A DNA stretch of 64,000 nucleotides from Ciona intestinalis (taxonomy: Eukaryota; Chordata; Ascidiacea; Phlebobranchia; Cionidae), in assembly GCF_000224145.3 (NCBI RefSeq), contig NC_020178.2, positions 258,638 to 322,637 of the forward strand, in the 5' to 3' direction. Numbering within the stretch: the first letter of the stretch is position 1; every line of letters starts with the position of its first letter. The translations under genes and the position numbers were made by a program. The notes beneath the pieces were generated by a model. That model ran no database searches, had not been told where the DNA came from, and saw only the letters and a program-made list of their open reading frames with translations. Positions 34,796 through 47,600 of this stretch are shown piece after piece.

Positions 34796-34965
34796 ATAGA
34801 CTGACGATGCGCCATTTAGACGAAATATATATATTTTACAACAATTCGCTGGACTTGATTTTTGTCTGTTACGTTTTCGTAGCACCAGATCCTTACTGTA
34901 TTTTTTACACAAGAATCGTTCAACTCTGAGCACCATATCAGGGTCAGATTTGCGAAAATTAGTAT
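34796..34965. mobile_element. Penelope-like terminal fragment
   Basis: Diverged copy of 3675-3845: GACTGACGATG, then CATTTAGACGAAATATATAT, GTTACGTTTTCGTAGCACCA and CAGGGTCAGATTTGCG. Confidence 0.65.
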
Positions 34966-35407
34966 TGAGATTCTAACAAAACTGCTACCTTGTTTTACTG
35001 TACACCCATATACATTTAAAACGATGTACTTTAAATCCAAAAAGCTGTCTTGACTCTTAACACATTTCTGTAACGCTTTTAAACGTTGTATAGCCAGACG
35101 TGCGAATTTCGCGACTTAAAAGCGACGACAGAAGAAATGCCCTAGAGTCAAACGAGTTCGTAACTTTTACAGTGATAAGCTGCATTCATAAAAACTAACA
35201 ATGGCTTTCGTAATGTTTTGTTTAAAGTAGTTTTTGTAGGCGTGTAAGTTGACAGTGGGCATTTTTTTTGTATAAAGAAACCATGTGTGTCCGGCGCAAA
35301 AAAAAACACACTTAGATTAAAACTCGGCAGCGAGCATATGGTATACTCTCTCTCACATAAAAATAAACAACTTTAAAATCACTGCAAAAATATACACATA
35401 TTTATGT

Positions 35408-35602
35408 ATAGTAGGGTGGGGGAAGATGGGACACCTTTTAAATCTATTTTCTCGTCCCATTTGGTAGTAAACAAAGAACATTCAAAGAATTATAAAAGTG
35501 TATCCTCACGACTCTCATAGACCATTGTTATTTGTGTAAAACACGATCAGGATATTTGGATATTATGTGCTGAAGGTGTCCCGTTTTCCCCACCCTACTA
35601 TA
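35408..35602. mobile_element. MITE copy, complete, at the TPR-CHAT stop codon
   Basis: TATAGTAGGGTGGGGGAAG and TTTCCCCACCCTACTATA are perfect-looking inverted ends with TA flanks. The element ends 8 bp beyond the stop codon at 35610, so it must be in the 3' UTR or replace it. Confidence 0.85.
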
Positions 35603-35609
35603 CAACATG

Positions 35610-38600
35610 CTACTCTGTAATAGAAAGATAACTTTCTCTTATGGACGACGCAAAACGGCGATCTAATTCCACACAGCGTTCATTTAGTATGGACCGAGCT
35701 TCAGAACGGCGGATAAGCGTTTCATGAAAGCTTGGCGGCGCGTCTGGGGTACCAGAAATGGGAATACGGTTACAAGGCGGCAGACACACATGGTGTATTC
35801 ATACACCTCATGCTCACTGTTGAGTTATAACATGGGCGTCTTCTTATACACTAGACATACATGGTGTATTCATACACCTCATGCTCACTGTTGAGTTATA
35901 ACATGAGTGTCTTCTTATACACTTGACATACATGGTGTATTCATACATCTCATGCTCACTGTTGAGTTATAACATGGGTGTCTTCTTATACACTAGATTC
36001 GCATGGTGTATTCATACACCTCATGCTCACTGTTGAGTTATAACATGGGTGTCTTCTTATACATCAGACACACATGGTGAATTCATACACCTCATGCTCA
36101 CTGTTGAGTTATAACATGGGTGTCTTCTTATACATCAGACACACATGGTGAATTCATACACCTCATGCTCACGGTCAAGTTTTACCTGTTTTCAATCGTT
36201 CTTTGAAAAATCACCAATTTTCTGACGTCGCTTATTCCAATTGAGCGTAAGAACTGACGCACGGTACGCACCTGCCATACGTCATGCAGACTGACGTCAT
36301 TCGTACGTAACTGGACCTTAGGCGAATGGTGGATGACAGATAACTAAAAAAATAAATGAATGGAACTTATTTATCCTCGCATGGCAGGGTAATGACAGTC
36401 GTTATAACACGGGTGTTCTGTTTCATACACCTCGTGCCCGGTTACGACTCCTTACGAGTTACCACGTATGTAACTTATTTATCCTTGCGTGGCGGGACAA
36501 CTGTCGTTATAACATTTGCTATTTACTTAAACAAACGTTAAATATCGGTTTATGAAATAAAAGGTCAAACAATCTTCGTTAAATTACCGGTATAAAAGGT
36601 AAATGCACTTAAAATTAGATACAATATACAACACATAAATCTTGGCATGCAAGTTACAATTACCTACCATATCAACAAGGCTACATAACATGTGCTGAGA
36701 TAAAGGCAAGACCGTAGCCAGGCTTCTGAGTGTACAGTGGCTCATACGTAGTTCTGTAATATGAATTAAAAATGAATGTAACTTACTTTATCCTCGCGTG
36801 GCAGAAAAGCGACAGTCCTTATAACAGGGGTGTTCTGTTTCATACACCTCGTGTCAGCTTACGAGTTACCACTTATGTTACTTTGCGTTTGTTTGTTTTA
36901 ATTGACAATTTAGACAACCCATAAAGACCCCTATGTCCGCTTACGAGTTACGTATGTAACATTTATTAATATGTAGAGTAAGGTGGGGGGAGATGGGACA
37001 CCTTTTGGTTCTATTTTTTCGTCCCATTTGGTAGTAAACAAAGAACATTCAAAGAATTATAAAACCGTATCCTCACGACTCCCCTAGACCGTTGTTAATT
37101 GTTTAAAACACGATCAGGATATTTGGATATTATGTGATAAAGGCGCCCCCGTCTTCTCCCACCCTACTATAGCTTACCGTGTAAACCAGTTAGTGCTTGG
37201 TGTGCAGGTAACAACAAACCGTCTTGATTCCAATGTGGAAACACCAACATTTTCGCACTGACGTCATTTCCGATAGAGTCACGTGTGCTGGGGGGAAGTG
37301 ACGTAAGATCTACTGATTGAAGGTTAAATCCGAGACGTTCTAGAAGCTCGGCGGCGCCTGTGAGGTAATAAACGAATAAAAGAAAAATAATTTGTGTAAT
37401 TTATAAACTAAGAATTACTGTAACTTTTAATGCTCGCGTGGCGGGGCAATGACAGTCGTTATAACACGGGTGTTCTGTTTTACACACCTAGTGCCTGCTT
37501 TTAAGTAAGAATAAATGTAACTTATTTATCCTCGCATGGCGGACAATGACAGTCGTTATAAAACGGGCAGTCCGTTTTATATTTTCAGTTCATACACGAG
37601 TTACCAAGTATGTAACTTTATACGTGATTAGTTTTTTGGTTGAAAATTTAGACGCCCACAATAGTAGCATCGCCAAGCCTCGAACCCGTACCATCTGAGC
37701 CAAAGGCAGGCGCGACAACCAAATCCGTTGTTGGTTGTTAAAAACACGACTGGGAAAAATAGCATGTGACACTAACAGTATCCATCTTACCCCACAGTGC
37801 TATAACACACACACACACACATATATAGTAGGGTGGGGGAAGATGGGACACCTTTTCGTTCTATATTTGCTCGTCCCATTTGGTCGTAAACAAAGAACAT
37901 TTAATGAATTTTAAAACCGTATCCTGGGGACTTCCATAGACCGTTGTTAATTGTTTAAAACACGATCAGAATATTTGGGTATTATATGCTATAAATCAAA
38001 AGGGCTTAGGGTGTTCCATCTCTCCCCCCCCCCCTTTATATATATATCGTATACCGTTTGTTTTAGCTACCGGTTCAGGTAGTAATATAATAGGTCGTTG
38101 AGAATTGTCATCAGCTGTTAACCTTTCAGTTGCTTCTTCTAGTATGCCAAGAAAAAAGGCAATGACGTCATCATCACGTGACAAGTGACCACTCAAGCGT
38201 GAAATTAAAGATTGGAGCTCGAAAAGGCAAGTTTTTTCCGATTTTGCTGTGAATGAAGAAATGTAACTTATTTATTCTTGCGTGTTGGGGTAATGCCAGT
38301 CATTATAACACATTCTGTTTCATACTTCTCGTGCTAGCTTACCAGTTACTACGCATGTAACTTTGTGGTGAATATTTATTTGTTTGTTATATTCTCTCTG
38401 TCGCACATGGTACATTCATACACCTCATGCTCACTGTCAAGTTATAACATGGGTGTCTTCTTATACACCAGGCACACATGGTGTATTCATACACCTCATG
38501 CTCACTGTTGAGTTATAACATGGGTGTCTTCTTATACACCAGACACACATGGTGTATTTATAGACCTCGTTCTCACTGTCAAGCTCAAAAATACCTCATT

Positions 38601-41600
38601 TTAAACTACAGTACCTTCTTCCACTACGTTAGGCGGAGATAGTAGATTCGACTCGGTGTCGTTTAGTTTGCGTTGAGTTTGTGCAGTCCGTATTTCGCTT
38701 AAGTCAATTGTGACATTATTTCCAAACGCACCGAATGCACCCCAAAGAACAGGGTCAGGGTATCTAAAAATAGAATTGTGGGGTGTTTATAGTAGGTTGG
38801 GGGAAGATGGGGCACCTTTAGCACATAATATCCAAATATTCTGATCGTGTTTAAACAATTAAGAACGGTCTATGGGAGTCGTGAGGATAAAATTCTTTGA
38901 ATGTTATTTTTTTACTACCAAATGGCACGAGAAAATAGAACCAAAAGATGTCCCATCTTCCCCCACCAAACTATATTAAATAATGTCACATACGTGTTAA
39001 CTCGTATGCGGGTACAAGGGTCCTTACGGGTTGTCTAAATTGTCAGCAATACAAAAATATAAAAAAATCTTCAGAAAATCGAATAAAAATGCGTCCCATT
39101 ATTTTCCACCCTACTATATTTGTTGAATTAATAAATGCAACTATTTTTATTCTTGCGTGGCGGGGCAATAAGCGCTGTTAATATATGGGTGTTCTGTTCC
39201 ATACACCCCGTGCCAGCTTACGAGTTACCACGTATGTCAACTTGTGAGTGATTTTTAGGGGCAAATTTTTGTGCGGCTGACATTTAGATAACCCATAAAG
39301 GGCCACTAGGTTGAGAAAATTACTGTGTCTTGTCCGAAGCCATGCACAGATTTAAATAAATGTTAGAAACAAAAATACTGTTAAAACGGTTTGCAAAAAC
39401 ATAATATGCAATAAGATTGTGTTTTGGTATACATAAAAAAGCTTTATTTACCGTATTTCATTAGAGTTTTTAGGTTTTGTTTGTTAATATTAGCTAGTAC
39501 TGTAGCTTTAGCAGTTCTTAAGTTAGTAGGCCTATTTATATAGCTATATAGCTTATGTATGAAAACATACCTAAATATATATTTTTTTATGGAGTGTAGC
39601 CTATGTTATGTATTAGTTCACATACCGTTCTTTTGTAGACATTTTTGCGGCGTATACAGCTCTTGAAACTGTACATTTCGACTGTAGTTCAAGATAAAAG
39701 TTGAAATAGAACGTCTCCTGTACTTTATCTGGAACGGGCCATAAATTTGTGACCACGCATTTTATGCCTGAAAATGACGTAAATTTAGTTTTGTGAGCGC
39801 ATAAGCGGTTTTATTACGTAATAAGTTGAACTAATACGACATAATAAGTATAAAAATAGTGTTTATTTTATTTAGCTAATAGACTTGTATGTTATGAGTT
39901 TTTAAGGCAGTATGAAGTTTTTATTAGTTTTCTGTATTATGCGCTTTTTAGCTGCGAATTCAGAAACTACTGTCTCAAGATCTGAAACGCCTTCGTTTTT
40001 AATCTACCGCTTCTTGTCCAGTACTAGCGGATTTTGCATGATGGCAGAACGAAAAATTGAAAACCAAAGGGAAATTTTTTACGCAGTACTTTCCACAAAG
40101 TGCCTAGTTAACAACTTAGCTTGGCAATGGGAGCGATTAGATAGCAATTTGATTAGTAGTGTTTTGTACAGCAAATGCCTTACAGCAGAACTTTTTGGTA
40201 GTATAGGCGCAAATCCGACTGGAAAAGTATTTTTAAAACCGTGCGATTCAGAATCACCGGCGCAGAAATGGACTTGCGATTCTCAGTACAGTATTTTCCT
40301 AGAAAATCTACCGAATGGTCAGTTTTATCGGCTTGAAAATGAACTTATAGTACAGAACTGGGAAGTTACAGCGGGGACACCAATTTTGAGAGAAATCGCA
40401 AATGTACAGGAGAGTAACTCGACGAAAAAATGGATAATTTACTCAAATGCTGCAGAAACTAAACCTCTTTCGATTTGTGAGTCAAATTTAGTCGTAGAAA
40501 ACACTAAATCTTATATTATGACAGTTTCTGGCGGCGAAATAGTTGGTCAAGCTTGTGTTTTCCCATTTATACGCTTTGGGGCCGAAGTCTGGAACTGTGT
40601 TCCGTATAATAACCTAGATATTTGTGCCACTGTAAAAAATTTGGACAGTCATCCAAACAGCTGGGGCGTATGCCCTGAAAATAAACGTGGTACCTATTCG
40701 GATGCTATTGGGCCGCCTTTGTGCACCAAAGCTTGCGACGGCGGGCGGTTGTGTCGTGCACGAAAATGCCTATTTCCACCATGTGTAAAAAGAGAATGCT
40801 TAACAAATGTATGTGAATACGACGACGCTGAATGCAGTACACAGCAGTGTAATACAGAACCGTGTAGCGGGGACACGATTTTATCTATTGAAGGCGACTC
40901 GCAACAGTTCCCAGCGTACGGTGTTGCACCAGTACTCGACCAAGGTGTCTTAGGAAAATGTGTTTTTCCGTTTATATTAGACGGGGAAGTCAAAGAACGC
41001 TGTGTCGTTGATTATAGACGGGATTTAGCATGGTGCTCGCTTACTGAAAACTACGACAAACATCAAAAGTGGGGGTACTGTAAAAATTCCTATAGTGGTT
41101 CCTGGAGCTCTTGGACTACTGTTTTAAACTCTTGCTCGCAGAGTTGTGGTACTGGTACTCTTACAGTGTACCGTAGGTGTAGATTTCCGCCTTGTGTTGG
41201 AGATGAGCGAAAAACTGGAGGGACGTGTAACACTAAAGCTTGCCCAGAGTGCTATACCGGCAATGGGGAGACGTATAGGGGTACTGTAAGTTTTTCAAAT
41301 GATGGTACAGTCTGTCAAATGTGGGCTTTGCAGGTGCCGAATGCACATACAGATACGACGCCTGAACTTTACCCAGAATTGGTACAGAATTACTGTCGTA
41401 ATCCAGGCGGGTTGTTCAAGCAACCATACTGTTATAGAGACGCTAGTAACCTTCCTGCCAGAATGTATTGCGATTTACCAAGATGTGGCAGTAATGTTAC
41501 AGATATTGAAATACCATACACGATTCCATACACTGAAGACGTATTTGGTCTAAAACCTTGTATTTTTCCGTTTACTTTTCACGGGGAGTTATTTTATCAG

Positions 41601-44600
41601 TGCGTATTAACAGACGAGCATATTGCGGGAAGGGAAAAATGCGCTATTACTAACGGTACTCAAACAGTGTACAGATATTGCCCTGCGTTTTATAGAGGAA
41701 AGTGGTCGGAATGGAATTTTGCCGGAGACTGCACCGCAAATTGTGGAGGCGGTTTCGAAGTACATTACAGAACGTGTTACTTTTTACCTTGCCAAGGGAA
41801 GTCTGTCAAAGTTACGAAGAAAATGTGTAATACTCAGCCGTGTACGTGGACACAGCCTGGAAGCCAAGACTGTTTTAACGGCAAAGGCGTTTTCTATAAC
41901 GGGCCAGCGAATGCAGAGATAGGACGACGCTGTAATGCATGGACAGGCCATTATAAAAGGATGATAGAAATGGCTGGCCTTAGTACTTCAAATTACTGTA
42001 GAAATCCTAACCCTAGAGTTAGGTCTGGGCCATGGTGCTACGGCAGAGGCGGTCGGACTTGGGAATATTGTAACATACCACGTTGCCCTACTATTGAAGG
42101 AGAAATATTTGGATTACCTTTTAAAAACAAGGCGTATGATGCTGAAAATAAGCCGTGCCATTTCCCATTTCGAGGCGTACGTAATGAACTGCATTCTGCT
42201 TGTGCGAAAGTTAACCCGCTAAGGGCAGACGATAGAGGCTTAAAGTATTGCGGATTCCAGGATACCGAAGTTAGTGTTCCAAGTAGTGGGAATATGAGAC
42301 CAAGACAGCATATTGGTTTAGTTATGCGTGGATTACAGAAAGGGATGTATGGTATATGTCCGCTAAGTACACAGGGAACTTGGACTAGCTGGACAGCTAC
42401 AGGAAAATGCTCAGTAGTTTGCGGGGGTGGGTATATTATAATGAGACATAGGTGTCTTCACCCGCCGTGTTCTACAAAAGGGTCAAAGGGGAATGAAAAT
42501 ATGCCATGTAACACGCACGCGTGTTTAAACTGCATTCAAGGCAATGGGATAAATTATAGGGGCGAAGTCCGGCACAGCGCTAATGGTAAAGAATGCATAC
42601 CATGGGCTATACATCAAACTGCACGAGAGCAATACCCTATACAAGATTTTCCTGAGTTGCAGAGCAACTTTTGCCGAAACCCAGGTGGTCAGAGTGTCTT
42701 GCCGTGGTGTTATGATAATGTACTGCGCTTCAAAAGCTATTGCGAGATACAGCATTGTACTGATGATAACCTTTTCACGATTCCGTACACAATTCCGAAC
42801 TTTCGTAAGTCGCGTTCAGGAGCGCCATGCCATTTCCCGTTTCGGTATAAAACTGACTGGTATTTCTCTTGCTTTCTGCACGATGATTCCGGAAAAACAG
42901 AATGCCTTTGCCCACAGACTGATATCGTCACAGAAGACGTTCGCACGCTTGCAATAGCGCCGAAAATTTACGCCGGGAAATGGACTGTATGGAATAGAAC
43001 CAGTACGTGCAGTAAAATGTGCGGCGGAGGAAAAATACTTTATGTAAGAGAATGCTTATACCCTACTTGCCAAGGCAGTAAGTTCAAATACGAGGGCATA
43101 TGTAATACACATCAATGTACTTTTAGGAAAAAAATGCTCGAAGGTAAAGACTGTTTTATTGATGAAGGAATGGACTATACTGGGGAAGTATCTGTTACAA
43201 TTTCAGGACTTAATTGTCAGTTATGGTCGTCAAAGTCTCCGCATACGCATAGGTATTTAAGCACAGGTTCGGGGATTGAGTTGACTGGAAAACTGTGCAG
43301 AAATCCGAGTCCTTTGGGTACACGTAAAGCGCCTTGGTGTTTTGTGGATGATTCGTCAGTCAGATGGGAGTATTGTAATATACCTAGATGTCGAGGCCAC
43401 GAGGGCGAGATTCGAACTGTTGATGGTCCGGACAATAATAAAGTATGCAAGTTCCCGTACACTATAAACAATGTTGCGATAGAAGAATGCGGGCTAAGGA
43501 AAATTGAACGGATTTCAGGGAATGGACATAGGACTGAAATGGATGTACGTTTTTGCCCAACTGTTGCAAATTTCGCTGAAAAATCAACCGAAATTCAGGA
43601 TTTAAAGTGGGGTATTTGTCCTAGTGCTTTGGAAGGTACTATATCTGCTTGGACCTTATGGGCAGAGCCGAATACTTGTACTGTTCCCTGCAATGGAGGC
43701 AGGTTGAGATATAAAAGATCTTGTAGATACCCGCCGTGTGCTTCTGGTGTTGCCATGCAAAAATTAGGAGCAGAATGTAACAAACAAATTTGTGAAGAGT
43801 GTTTTACTGGTGATGGTACAACGTATAGAGGTACCCAAAACAGATTTTCGGACCATATTTTGTGCCTGCCTTGGTACAGTACTAGGATACCAAAAGATAC
43901 GTTCACAGATGTATATGCATTAGGTGGCCGTAACCACAGCTTTTGTAGGAATCCTAACCCAGAAAGATACAAAATCCCGTTTTGCTATGTATCGTATGAA
44001 GGTCAGTTAAGTATTAGAGTTTGCGATATACCTAGATGCGACTTATCAGAGGATAAATTGGTTACTATCGGATCGCAAGAAGGATTTAACCAAGAGGGGA
44101 AACTGTGTACTTTTCCGTTTACGTTTCAAAGTGTATTACATCAAGGGTGTATAGAGTATAGGGGACATTATATGTGTGGTACCACGCAGGGGATATATGG
44201 GTATTGTTCAAATTGGGACCGTGGCGTTTGGGGATCATGGGCTCCTACTAAACATTGTGATAAAGTTTGTGGTGGCGGGAAAATTACTTTTAAAAGGTAT
44301 TGCCGTTTTGCACCGTGTTCTGGACCGGATGAAAAAGTGGAGGGTAATTGTAATACACATTTATGCAATAAACTGACAACCTGTTACGATGTAGAAACGA
44401 AAGGTGTTGAATTTATCGGCAAAAATCCGTATTTTTCTCGAGGAAAATCGTGCCTACCGTGGGGTATTCAAGGAAAAAGTGAAGGCGGCGTTTGCCAAAA
44501 TCCGTATGGCACGCAACCGAGACCGTACTGTAAGCTTTCTGGTGGAGATATAGCATTTTGCTCTGTTCCTGCATGCCCAGACTCAAAAAGGCCGATAACG

Positions 44601-47600
44601 GTAGAAGTTTCTGCTACAGAGAATAGGCTTCATAAGTATCCTTGCGTTTTTCCATTCACAAGTCGTGGGGTGGTTTATAATCAATGTACGGACGCTCCTA
44701 CGCCAAGTAATAGACAACATGCGTATTCAACTCGATGGTGTGGAACCGTAAACAACGTTGACAGTTTTCCAGAAACAGAATGGGGGTTCTGCCCCAACAC
44801 TGCTGTAGGAACGTTTTCAGACTGGTCAAAAACGGGGAATAACTGCACGAAATCGTGTGTAGCGTTCCAGACCAGGCACTGCCTTTTTCCGCCGTGTAAT
44901 GGGAAAATTTGGCGTTTAGCTACAGATAGTTGTGATCAGGACTTATGCCCTAATCCCATTTGGGGCAGCTGGGGTGTATGGACAAAATGCATACAATGTA
45001 GTGTTGTAAAAATTCGAACCCGTATTTGCTACAAATCTGGCGCTATAGCACATAACATGTGCCAAGGAGATTCGCAGGAAAAAACGGCGTGTAATTTGGC
45101 CCAAAACGCTGCCTGTGACTCTACATATGCTTTAGGGTACTTAACTAAATCTCAGATTGAAATTTTGAGTGTTTCTTACAACAGTTTAAAACGTATTAGT
45201 GCCAGTGCAAATAGTGCTAAAATTAACTTTAAAATGGTTGTTTTTTTTCTCTGTTTTTGGCTTGTAAATGTAACTTGAATTTGTGTTTTGTATTGTATAT
45301 TATTCAGTTACAGATTTGAACTATTCTGACATGGAATTGTATTAGTTTTAATCAGTTTTTTCAGACTGTAGCTTATATATACTTATACTTTATAATGTGT
45401 TGCAGTCTTTTTGGCACACACTATGTATAATTATTTTTACTGAAACGTTATATAGTGTAGCTAGTATTTTGCAAACAGTGTGGCTTCTACTTATAAATTT
45501 TATTTTTTTATAATGTGCTGCAGTCGTGTAGGATTTCACTATCTATATATTATTGTAAAAACATTATTACACAATTTAAAGTCTTCACTTTGGTGGTAAC
45601 TTTCAATTCTACAAACTGTATTGCTATTTCTACATATTTTGCTTTTAGTTCATTGTTTAAAGTATATATTTTTCTATAGAAATGGATATGCTGTAATTAA
45701 AGTGAGATTTTTTTGTGACTATAGGGTAGAAAAGACTTCAAACATCAAAAATTATTATATTTTTACATTACCCGAATATAGTAAGTCGTTGATTAGTTTA
45801 AAGGGCTTCAAATTTGGTTCAATTTGCCATTTGTGGATTGAAGATAGCACCAGCAGTTTAACAGAGGTATTCTGTATTTCATATAAGTCTTCAGGGCTTA
45901 TAATGTAGCTACTCATCGGCAATGGTGCAATTTCAACTGGAAAAGGGTTAGGGGAAAACGCAAGGACACCTGTAATAGGAAAACATTTTGAATTTTTAAA
46001 AGCGTTTGATGCTGCTACCATTTTGGGCGTATATGTGTCTTCGGGCAAGACATTAAACAGGTATTGCTCCAACCCAGTGGTCACTAATGGGTTGTTTAAA
46101 TTACATTACAACCAATAAGTTAGATCTGTTTTCACTGAAATGTGTGTCTAACTATTTCAGCCTCCCTGCAATTTAAAAAAACTTGGTGCCTATCATTATA
46201 TATATATATATAAATATATGTATATATATATGTATGTACCGTCATATAAGTTTCCATATGTGCAGACATGCAGAACAGTAGATTGGGTTAATTCTTCAAG
46301 AAATCTTTGCTTAGTTGCTTCATTTTCAAGAACTGGTGTGACATCCAAATATTGGGAAACCTGTTTAATTATTAGGTGTGTTATGCACGCTGTTGAGTTT
46401 TGGTTTCTGTTTTAATGTTGAGGTATAACATGGGTGTTTTATACACCAGACACAGATGATGTATTCATACACCTCATGCTCACTGTTAAAGTATAACATG
46501 GGTGACTTCTTATACACAAAGACAAATGCATTTTTCTCACTTTCAAGTTATAACATGGTGTCTTCTTATAGACCTTATAGACATTAAATCTTAATTTACC
46601 TTTTTACATTCATTCCTGCCACTTCCAAACCTGCACTTAGGTTGCCATACATCATTGTGTAGTTTTAATGCTTGAGTGTAAACAGGACATCCCATTACAC
46701 AAGATTTTAAATTTGGGCACACCTGGAAATTGTTGTGTTATGTTTATTGAGATATGTCTTATACAAAGGAAATCATACTAAATATCATGCTCACTGTCGA
46801 GTTGGAAAATGAGTGTCTTCTTGTACACCAGACACACATGGTGTATTTATACACCTTATGCTTACTGTCAAGTAATAACATGGGTGTCTTCTTATACACA
46901 AGACACACATGGTGTATACATACACCTCATGCTCACCGTTGAGTTATGACATGGGTGTCTTCTTATACACCAGACACACATGTTGTATACATACACCTCA
47001 TGTTCACTGTCAATTACAACATGGTGTCTCCTTATACACACACAGTAAGACACAAATGGTACTTTCATACACCTCATGCCCAATTTCAAATTTAACATGT
47101 ATTCTGATACACACAAAACACAATCTATCTTACTTGATTATAAGGAGTTAAATAGCGTGGTGAAGTCAATATATTGGTTCCAGTACAAGAGCTCGTTACA
47201 AGCCCCATTAAGTCTTTATCAAGACCAGTCAGTTCAAGTGAATGTAACTTTGTTTCATCATAACTTTTAAGCAGTTCGTTTCTATAAAAAATATATATAT
47301 ATATTGTATTTTCAAAAAGTATATCAGAAAAATATGAAATTTTTTTGTTGTATTCTGTATGGGTGAGGTCTTTAAAGACCTGGAATTTAGACCATGTTTG
47401 AAGAAATTCTTTTAAAACGTTATTAAAGGTATAACATGAATGTATTTTTATATATTATATCAAAAATGGAGTACTCACACACCTTTTGCTCACTACCAAA
47501 GTTTAGTATTATTTTTTACAAATGAGATATACAACTTTTAGCCTATCAATTAAATATGTTTAAAAGTACCTTCTTGTACATTTTTGTCTTGATGTCTTCT

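Larger units (their letters stand above)
32212..35609. other. Intergenic repeat-rich region
   Basis: Spacer between the CRAL-TRIO start and the TPR-CHAT stop. MITEs lie at 32680-32852, 33705-33850, 33965-34162, about 34300-34400 and 35408-35602; a SINE at 33200-33460; the 126-bp tandem repeat and a Penelope-like remnant in the middle. No exon was seen. Confidence 0.6.

Noticed and set aside
35610..39767. Separate small CHAT gene at 35.6-39.8 kb
   Set aside because: Its first exon joins in phase and in protein motif to the exon at 45772-45969, so it is the 3' part of the TPR-CHAT gene.
40694..44376. Other-frame open frames inside the 1,788-codon gene
   Set aside because: Cys-rich module codons make long alternative frames; none has domain similarity.
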